Assembly (NCBI GenBank): GCA_002964805.2 | Contig: PUDQ02000010.1 | Coordinates: 620,001 to 684,000, forward strand | Source of the DNA: Trametes villosa | Taxonomy: Eukaryota > Basidiomycota > Agaricomycetes > Polyporales > Polyporaceae | Length of the DNA: 64,000 nucleotides | Direction: 5' to 3' | The notes under the pieces: model-generated | Databases searched by the model: none | Told to the model about the DNA's origin: nothing | Seen by the model: only the letters and a program-made list of their open reading frames with translations | Part shown: positions 49,933 to 64,000 of the stretch, piece by piece | Position numbering within the stretch: position 1 is the stretch's first letter | How the letters are laid out: each line of letters opens with the position of its first letter | Translations under genes and position numbers: made by a program

Positions 49933-50765
49933 TCTTGCGCTCTAGGCGTCAAGACCGATTGGCCGGCGACGTCGCGGCCAAGTTTGAGCAGAAACAACCA
50001 AGATAGAGCACAGGCAGCAGAGTATATGCGCGGTCGTCGTGGTCGTCGTGGATGGCGATGAGGAGAGCTTGGAAGTGCAGTCTGAGCCGGACGCGCCCTG
50101 TCCTCTCCGCCCGCGCTCTCCCACCGACCACCCCGCTGATGTAATGCACCATATATGGTAGGTAGTCAATACCGGGTTAACAGAGCCCTTTCAAAGTTAA
50201 CACAGGCTTTCTATTAGCCTTTCGAATGGCAGTGACTTTCAAGTCGATTTGCAACGCGTTCCATCCCTCCAACAAATGCCGAGATCAGTCTACGCTCATC
50301 TAGCCGTGGCCAGAATACTCGTCCAGGCCCTGCACAACTCAGAGAGCTACGCGCTGCCCGTGAGGCCGATGGTGTGTGTACAGTACGGAAATATATCCTT
50401 CGAACATCCTCTTCAGCAACATAATCTAAAGGAGCAAAGTAGCGCTCTGAGTACCTCCGTACCCGACCAGTTCCCTCAACTTGAAGGCGAAGCTCACCTA
50501 CACACCAACGATACTGAATGCATGACAGGGCCGCGAAGCACGAGATACCTATTCGTACAACACTGGGCACTAAGGTACAGAACGCGGGGCAAGGAGCGGA
50601 AAGGGATGTTCATGACGCGTCGAACTCTGCGGACCGTGGCTACAAAACAACAAGTGCAAAACCCCTCCACGGCCTGAGCCAGGCAGGCCAGAATCACCCC
50701 AAGGTATACCAAATCCACCTCCACTACTTGAAACTCCCCCACACCACACCCGGGCTTGCACGTTG
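49933..50765. other. Intergenic, no gene
   Basis: Lies between the JmjC gene start and the 3' end of the membrane-protein gene. Contains GTC/GAC trinucleotide-like runs near 50,030 (5' region of the demethylase gene). No RNA gene seen. Confidence 0.5.
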
Positions 50766-52947
50766 CTATGATGTCGACCGCAGCGAGTCCGGCAGGCCCA
50801 CCGCCCTCCGCGCCCCCGTAGTACCCGCCCCCGCGTCCGCACCCGTACCAGCACTCGCTCTCGTCCGTGGCGAATTCGAGTAGCTATCCAGATACGGCGG
50901 CGGCAGCTCCTCCACGATCCCGCCATCCCGGTGCTGAATGATGATATCCGGGCCCTCCACCCCGTCCTCGTCCTCCGCGATCGCCGCCACAGGCGGCAGC
51001 CGCAGCGACGCGCCCGCCCGGCGCGGCAGCCCGGGCTGCGCAGGGAACGTGCGCAGCACCGACGCCGACTGCGACCGCTGCACGACCGCGCGCGGCGCCA
51101 GCGCCAGCGTCGGGCTCGGGCTCGCACCCAGGCCCGGGACCGAGCTCGTCCGCAGCCGCGTCGACGGGCCCGCAATTGGGCTCTGCCCCGGGGTCAGCGA
51201 CACGCTCGACCCGAGGCTCATCTGCGACTGCAGCCGTGCGCGCGCGGCTTGCGCGCCCGCGTGCGCCTCGAGCGCCTTGCGGTACCGCGCCTCCGCGGAG
51301 AGCGTCGCGGCGGGCGACGTCGAGTTTGGCGTGCCTAGCGCGTTCGTGGCGACAAGTGGGGGCGACCGCGGGCTCCTGATGGTCGGCACAGGGATCGTCG
51401 GCGTCCGCCTAGGCAATGTCGCAGAGGTGAGGTATGGCGTCGGGATCGTCTGCCGTACATCCTGCGTGGACATGTCTATCGAGCTCGGGCTATCCGTCCG
51501 TAGTGGTGGCTCGATCTCGGCCTCGTCCACGATCCACGTCGCGGAGGGGCGCGGCTCGCTGTTGACCCGCAACGCGCTCACCTGCGACATGTCCAGGTTC
51601 AGGCTCGGCCGCCCCGCGCCCCCCTGCTGCTGCTCTGGGTCGAACGGCGTCGGCTGTGTGCGCTGCTGCCCGACCACCCAACCACTCCGCGCGAGGAGCC
51701 GCTTGCGCCGGCGCCACCACCAGAACCCGACCCCAGCGACGAGGAGAATAGGGACGACGACTCCGAACACGATTGCGAGCGCGATGGTCGTCGTGTGCGC
51801 CTTGGCGGCCGAGGCCTGTGCGGCAGCGTCAGCGGCCGCCTTCTGCGCCGCGATTTGCTCCTTCGTGCTGGAGAGGGACACTTGCCCTGGGCAGTCCGCG
51901 TCCGTGGACCCGAACGTGGAAACATCGACGGTTGACACGCCCCATTGTCCGGTCCTATATCAATCTGTCAGTCCCCGTCCTCGCCATCAGCCTCAAACAT
52001 GCCACTCACGCATCCACCACCGCGGCTACACGCGCACACGAACACAAGCACACGCACATCGTCAGTTTCACCTTCCCCTCCGCACACACAAAGTCGCACT
52101 CACCGATCAGCGGCTGGTTCGGCGACGCGCGGTTAATGTACGTGAACACGTCGTCCTCCGGGCCCATCGTCACGTTCGTGATCACCGGCGCGTTGACCTG
52201 CCCCAGCGTCACGTTGTACGGCTTCGTCCCGCCGGTGATGCTCAGCCCCCACGGCTGACACGTCTGAAGGTTCGCCGTGACGTTCGGGGTGATGCGCGGC
52301 GTCGAGGGCGTCGGGGCCGCAATGAGGCAGGATGTGTCGCTCCCGGCGGGCGCAGCTGTCGAGGAACCGCCCCGTCAGCTTCGAACGTCAAAGATCGCAG
52401 GGGACAAGCGCAGACGCCCCAGCGCTACACGCTACGCACCGATGACGTTGAAGAACTGTACAGGGAATCCGGCCGTGCTCCCGGCAGAGTCCATGACCGT
52501 CAGCAGCAGTCGCGCATCTATGCCGAGGCTGTTAGCTACCGGCACTCGCGAAAGCGAAAGGGAGATACGCACTCTGGCGATGCTTGTTCTGCCAGACGAG
52601 TTGGGAAGGGTCGCTCCCGATAGGATCGACGGTCGTGATCCCGTTGACCTCCATCGCGAGCATGAAATACGGGGGTACGCCGACAAAGGTGGTCGACGAG
52701 TTGAGCGGAATGAGTCGGATGCTTGCGTTCTGGCATTCCCGGACGTTTGCAGAAACGGACAGCAACTGGGATCCGAGCGGTCTCAGCCTACACCCCACAC
52801 TGGCACCAGCAACCGCCTCCTCTCCGGCAGACGGGGACTCACAGGGAAAGCCCAGTTAAAAGTATGTGTGCTTTGCGCCTGGCACAGAGGGACGAAGAGG
52901 TGAAGAAAGAAAAAGGCAACCGCCAGTATTCGACCTAGAGAATCCAT
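50766..52947 (-). CDS. Secreted-type single-pass membrane protein, Agaricomycete family of unknown function
   Basis: ATG 52947 gives a signal peptide, MDSLGRILAVAFFFLHLFVP followed by LCQAQS. An extracellular part in several small exons follows with beta-sandwich character and N-glycosylation sites: VRECQNASIRLIPLNSSTTF, EVNGITTVDPIGSDPSQLVW, LLLTVMDSAGSTAGFPVQFF and CQPWGLSITGGTKPYNVTLG. A transmembrane helix is clear (IALAIVFGVVVPILLVAGVG then FWWWRRRKRLL), giving a cytoplasmic tail of about 320 residues rich in Ser/Pro/Arg with phosphorylatable clusters and an EELPPPYLDS (PPxY-type) motif near the end. Orientation is type I. This layout is common in Agaricomycetes; the role (cell-surface sensor or adhesion) is inference. 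The PPPY could bind a WW-domain ubiquitin ligase. Confidence 0.75.
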
Positions 52948-54124
52948 CGGTGTGATTGCATCCGCGCGCGAGCCCCGAGAAGACAGAGTGAAGCAGCGCG
53001 CTCCCAGAGAGAAAGCCAAAGAGAAAGCGAGGGAGGGCGGGGGCAAGGGAGGGAAAGACAACGTCCAGCGTCAGAACATGGAGGTGGACGACAACCAAGA
53101 CGACCGCCGGCAGGGGAGGGCGGGCTGGGGAGGGAGGGCTCCCGAGGGAAGCGGATGCCGTATCCCCAGGAACAGGGCGGCTAGTCTTGGTCGGCTGAGA
53201 ACAACGGACCTGCATCTCGCTGATGAGCAGACCACGCGCGATTGGACATGGCGGCAGGGCGTCATGATAGCAGTGGCTGTTCTGGGACACCAACTACTAC
53301 TGAAACAGCGCGATTGGTCGGTCGCCGGCACGCAGTGCGCACTCTCTCCGCCGCAGGTTTCAGCGGCTTCATAGTGGACGGCATATTAATGGGTCTACAG
53401 AACGCCGTCAGACGTTGTCGAGCTAGAAGTTGGAGAAGGTAGGTGCGTACGTACATCCGGAGGCTCGGGCTTTGCATCAACGTTTGCTTTCGGGAGCCAT
53501 CACCGACGATGGGATGTGACGGCGTGAGTGCCGGCGGGATCGAGGATAGCAACCGTGGCGATGGGAGCAGAATTAAATGATGCCGGACGGCACCAGTCGT
53601 TGCAGGTGTATCTCCGCGCACAGCAGCCGTCGTCGTTCGAGTTAGAGGTGCAGCAGTGGCGGTCGTCCAGCGTCGTTTGAGACGGGTGTTGCTAGACGAG
53701 GATCGGAGGGACGACTTGTTGAGTTTTCTCCCCGGATCGTAAGAGCGCGTTTGCGCAGGCCAGTGCTTCTCGCCGATCACCTCGCAAACGCGGGGACGGT
53801 GGGGCTTCGAGGGGGATCTGCAACCCGGGCTAGACGGTAGCAAGGAACTCAGGCAGTCCCATCAATTCCGGGTGCAATTGGCTCGACTCGGCGAGTAGCC
53901 AATCCTCCTCCGACTCAGGCTCTAGCCAGAACGTTCACGCAGAGGGTAGGAATGGCGTTATTACCAGGCTTGAGCTCGCGGTGCGGGGTGAAAATACAGG
54001 TTCGTTGAATGGCCGGCCGGGCTCGATAGTTGTAGTGGAACGTAAACCTTATAACTTGCGTTGTTGTTGAACGTTGAACGTTGAGGCTGCAAGCCTGCAA
54101 CTACGGCGAGTACGGGGCAAAAAG
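52948..54124. other. Intergenic, promoter side of the membrane-protein gene
   Basis: No supported gene. GA-rich tracts around 52,980-53,060 fit a 5' untranslated region on the minus strand. ORFs are short and lack splice support. Confidence 0.5.
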
Positions 54125-54205
54125 CGACCAACCTGGGAGTCGAACCCAGAATCTTCAGCTGATCCCTACCGGAAACTGACGCCTTAACCATTAGGCCAGC
54201 CGGCC
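54125..54205 (-). tRNA. tRNA-Arg(CCG) with 8-nt intron
   Basis: On the minus strand: acceptor GGCCGGC pairs with GTTGGTC, D-arm GCCTAATGGTTAAGGC, anticodon stem TCAGT/GCTGA, T-arm CTGGG-TTCGACT-CCCAG, discriminator G. The anticodon loop is 15 nt (TTCCGGTAGGGATCA), that is 7 nt plus an 8-nt intron after position 37. U33 then places CCG as the anticodon, reading CGG arginine codons. A-box and B-box (GGTTCGACTCC) are intact. Total length 81 nt without CCA. Confidence 0.9.
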
Positions 54206-54954
54206 ATGCAGTGTAGCACACTGCGCTTATATATGAGCTGTGCGTTCATGCCGCGAAACATCAGGGATACCTCGGAAAGTTCAGAAAGGGCCACGAACAA
54301 CTCGTTCAGTCTCGCTCGTTTGCATTCCGCCACTATTGAATGCCCTCAGCGAGGGTTTCTAACATTCTGGCTGGCGTACAGAGCATAATAATCTGTACCC
54401 GCCCTGTTTGTCACTTGTAGTTCCCTGTGGACGCGAAGGCGGCAGCGTGCGAGTTGGTGCGACGCCGAAGGAGCATCAATCATCACCGGTAAGTATCATT
54501 CTGTCGTCGCTGACTCGGCAGAATAAGTACTCACATGCCTGAGGAAGACATAAAGGGATACTCACAATGTTCTGTCGTATCAGACACTAGTACCCCAGGA
54601 AATATTCGCGCGACCGCCACGTCGGCGACTCGCCCGACTGGTGCAATGCACCATTCGCGCCTCTTGACTCGGCTGGCGAGGATCGCTGCATGATACAGCT
54701 CACGCATCTGACGACATCGACGCTGCTAAGATGGTCCATGCTGTTATAGCTGATTCCCGTGCCCAAACCGTCCTTCGCATGGTATTTGCTCAGGGTCTCG
54801 TCAGATGATACGTGGGCCTACCGCAGCATGAACCTTCTCCGATTCTCATGACGGTATCCAGTCATGCTCTTCGCTTATAACTGACTTAAGAGCCTCTGGG
54901 ATACTTCCAGTGGTGCTTATCCTCACTCGGGCTCATCTTCCTTCAGCAAGCATC
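54206..54954. other. Intergenic, 5' side of the first helicase gene
   Basis: No gene recognised between the tRNA and the helicase start. Probably the helicase promoter. Confidence 0.5.
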
Positions 54955-57742
<2,788 letters not shown>

Positions 57743-58922
57743 GGCGAGCATGCGTAGAGCGAGCATACGTTGCTAGAGTAAGCACCAATGTGTGCAGGTG
57801 CGTATCAGACGCCTTCGTGTGGATATTCTGTGCTTGGCTGTTCGCTCAACTGTGTATTTTGGGGTTGCACCTTTACACTCCACCACTTGTGGGCGTGCTT
57901 CAAAATCCGCTTCCTCTGACATTCTCTCATGTCTCGTATTCCCGCGCATCCAGCGGGTCATGGGTGCTGTCACATAATATTTGTCCACATACTGCGAATC
58001 CTGTACACCGGATGATTTTTGTTGACATCCTCACACCGAGACTGACCGAGTACGTGCCAGCACGCTGCGTCACATGATTCTCCCCTCAATGCCTGACTAC
58101 CGGCTCGTGTTTCTCCCTGGATCTCTCTCAAGGCTCAAGCCCAATGCAGACCGCGTGCACACTCGGATCGTACTAAAGCAGCGGCTACAGGCTCAGGCTA
58201 ATCGTTCGCCCACCGGAGAGTTTTACCATGCGTCATCGACACAGGCAAACTGCGAGCCCTGGCATACAGCGCGAGACGGCGCGGCTACCTTGCATCCCAC
58301 ATGTGGTGGACGGTTTGATCCGCGGAATCCTGAACACCGTGGCAGGTGACGAAATGTGCTCCCGCCAGCCCCGATAAGAGGTACATGCACCCTCCACGAC
58401 CCCCAAGATCTTCCAGGCATCGGTCATGTACTATCTTGCTCGCAGTGTCAACGGCAGTGTTTTTCAGATGATTTGGGCTACTCCGGCGGGATAGTAACAT
58501 CTAGGTATGCTCCTGCTTCGTCCTCGTTGAAACCGCACTGACTCGGCAGAGGTATTATGCAGAGTCCCTATGTCAATTCCTTCCTGGAATCGCCCCCCAG
58601 GATCTGAATCTGAGCTCGAAACACAACACATTGCAAAAGTGCATGATCCGGCTCCGAGGCTTCCCAGTCTCCCGCTCGTGTTCAACGCGACTATGCCGCG
58701 AGGTTGTGGCTTTTGCCTCCACTACCAGGACACCGCTCATTGCCCCCTGACAAAGGTGCCTGCTTCGCCGGCGATCGATAGCCTACCAACGTTCGGGCTC
58801 TTGTCCGGTCAGGCCGGCCACCCACTTCCACGCCTATATCTAGGCTATCAGCGACACCCAGCGACGCCCACCTCCGTTCACACAAACGCGCGCATCTGAC
58901 AGGTCCAGCGCCCTCACTCGCC
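57743..58922. other. Intergenic, no gene resolved
   Basis: 3' flank of helicase copy A and 5' flank of the gene at 58923. ORFs are short, with no conserved words or splice support. Confidence 0.5.
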
Positions 58923-60160
58923 ATGCCACCCGCTCCCTCCAAAACCCTGTGTTCCATGCTCGGTATCACCTCAGGCCAGTCCTTCGACGTCGAACCCTTC
59001 GAGCGGCTTTACGTCCACATCTCCACGCTTGCCGCCAAGAGCCCAGAAGAAGACCTCCTCTCGCGCGCCCGCGTCGGCGCAGTCGAGCTCAAGAAGGAGC
59101 GCGACGGCCCGCAGCACGAGTACCTCCTCATCTACATCACGCTCGACGGCCAACGCAAGGGCGCCGCGACGCTCGGCGTCATCAAGTGCGAGCGCACCGT
59201 CGCGCACGACCTCCGAAACCGGCGGCCCCGCTTCACCTCCTTCGCCGTCTCCGCGCTCAGCTCCGGCTCCTCGTCCTCCTCCCTCCAGCGCTCGCCCGCG
59301 CTCGACCACTTCACGATCTACAACTCGCGCGAACTGCCTGCGAAGCTCGCGCGGGACCAGCTCGTGTACGAGTACGACTTTCCGCGCATGCGCGCCCCGC
59401 CGCCTACGGGCCTCTTCGCCGCTGCGTCCACGCTGCACAACCGCTTCCCGCACTACATCCTTTTGCAGCGCCAGTGCTACTGGTTCGCTGGGATGGTGTT
59501 CCGCATGCTGGTCGGTACGGAAGCCGATGAACTCTGCGCGACCCGGAACTCGGAGGACGTCGAACTCGCCATAGCCTACCGGACGGAATCTGAGTCCGGA
59601 CCGGCAACCTCAGGCCTTAGTTGCACAGCTATGGACACGACCGCTCCCAAAGCTAGCGCGGGGCACAAGACGGTGGCGGTGTCCGGAGGGACGTTCAAGA
59701 CGATCTTCAGGCTCGTGACCAAGGACGACATCGAGCAGTGTTACGCCGATCTCGAGAAGGCCTACAAAGCGCGGGTGAAGCGTGTTGACGACGAGCTAGC
59801 CCAGGTCCGGGAGAACGCTCAGAAACGGCTGGTCGAGGTCGAAGAGAAGGACCAGCAAATCGCTGCCCTGGCGAAGGAGCTTGAGGCGCTCAAGGCGCGA
59901 CTCCCGACCGACCCGGACCAGCACCTCACTATCGCGGTATGTGCCCTGCTTTGGGCCGCTGCCATCCCCCTTGACTGACCAACGACTATTTTCCATGACA
60001 GATACAAATGCCTACAGGCGGCATGGAGTCTTGGACGCCGATGCCAGGGAGCGCCTCCACCCGATCTTCAACTGTGCCAAATTACGCCTCCCGGACCGCA
60101 GCTCTGCGCGAGTGGCGGGCCAGGCTTCCTGCGACGCCCCGACCCAGGTACACCAAATAG
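58923..60160 (+). CDS. Agaricomycete-specific protein with C-terminal coiled coil (unknown)
   Basis: Two exons joined by the intron 59937-60001. The N-terminal 200 residues form a compact domain: SFDVEPFERLYVHISTLAAK, EYLLIYITLDGQRKGAATLG, DHFTIYNSRELPAKLARDQL, TLHNRFPHYILLQRQCYWFA and GMVFRMLVGTEADELC. After a variable linker there is a coiled coil of about 70 residues (DIEQCYADLEKAYKARVKRV, EEKDQQIAALAKELEALKAR). The second exon gives a short Ser/Thr/Arg-rich tail ending RPRYTK. Proteins with the ...FTIYNSRELP...QCYWFAGMV... pattern occur in multiple copies in Agaricomycetes without known function. It sits between the two helicase copies. Confidence 0.7.
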
Positions 60161-60709
60161 GAACAGCTTCCTACCAATCACCGCTCCAGCCGCGGCCGAT
60201 TTCTAGCTTTTAGCAGATATGTTGTCGTCCTCCTACCGTCAGCTTCACGCAGACCCCCACTTCGCACCCCTCTTAATCACCCAGGTATTAGAATTATACG
60301 GTATCGTAACCTACTCCACATTCCCATGCACCATCAAGTTCCAACTCTACATGCTACAGTCCATCACATCATCCCCAGCTACTCTACCATACCCGAGCCC
60401 TGGCGGCGTCCTCACGACTTGTATCCACTACTTATATATATCTTACCCTACTCGACATCCATGCATCATGATTTTCATGTTTCGATATCTCCTCGTTGTG
60501 CGACCACCTCGTCAAAATGTTACGTTTGCGACTGTCCACAGGGTGTACATGATACGCCGTACCCCATCCACAAGTTACCGACGCTCGAGTACCCTCTCAA
60601 GAGCACATGCATGGTTGAGACGAGCACCAAACAACAGAATTACGCAACCAACCAATCATACAATATCTACATGGAATGGACTGACACACCAAGACGACTC
60701 CGCATCGCC
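60161..60709. other. Intergenic between convergent genes, no gene
   Basis: AT-richer than its surroundings, with no supported ORF. Contains the 3' ends of the unknown gene (plus) and helicase copy B (minus). Confidence 0.5.

Positions 60710-64000
<3,291 letters not shown>

Overview
This is nuclear DNA of a filamentous basidiomycete, most likely an Agaricomycete of the Polyporales kind. The evidence is genes cut by many ~45-60 nt GT-AG introns, GC-rich coding DNA, basidiomycete-type transposons (Plavaka, KDZ, TTACA-ended Gypsy LTR, hAT-like MITEs) and Agaricomycete families (DUF6532, GT69/CMT1-like). No species can be named from sequence alone.

Positions 1-37,560 are an accessory transposon nest. 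Its core is an element of about 25.8 kb (5839-31639) bounded by inverted arms of about 3.3 kb. The arms are AT-rich, non-coding and poor in CpG. The left arm is split by a 9.4-kb Plavaka element (8374-17749) flanked by the direct repeat TACATCAGG. That element carries an intact-looking Plavaka transposase and two accessory genes, one encoding a DUF6532 protein. Between the arms lies a GC-rich cargo block: a protein with a WFxxRxR motif, a large conserved basidiomycete protein of unknown function whose reading frame is broken by a 693-bp foldback MITE, and a decayed CxC2-type KDZ transposase. A further small element (27039-27902) has its own target duplication. To the left (330-5838), three minus-strand genes of the same accessory style sit between two outward ends of this repeat family. 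To the right are a solo LTR with its TSD, a MITE with its TSD and a degenerate fourth copy of the element end.

Positions 37,960-64,000 are ordinary chromosomal genes: nbs1/nibrin (MRN complex, minus), a GT69/CMT1-like mannosyltransferase (plus), a KDM4-like JmjN-JmjC-ePHD histone demethylase (minus), a single-pass membrane protein (minus), a tRNA-Arg(CCG) with an 8-nt intron (minus), and two Prp43-type DEAH helicase genes arranged tail to tail around an unknown fungal gene. The second helicase runs off the right edge.

The host genes show no operon-like relationship. nbs1 and the GT69 gene share a ~300-bp divergent promoter region. In the accessory part the transposases are the mobilising genes and the rest are passengers whose function cannot be read from sequence. 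Exon joins were made by eye from splice signals and frame; start codons of accessory genes are the least certain part.
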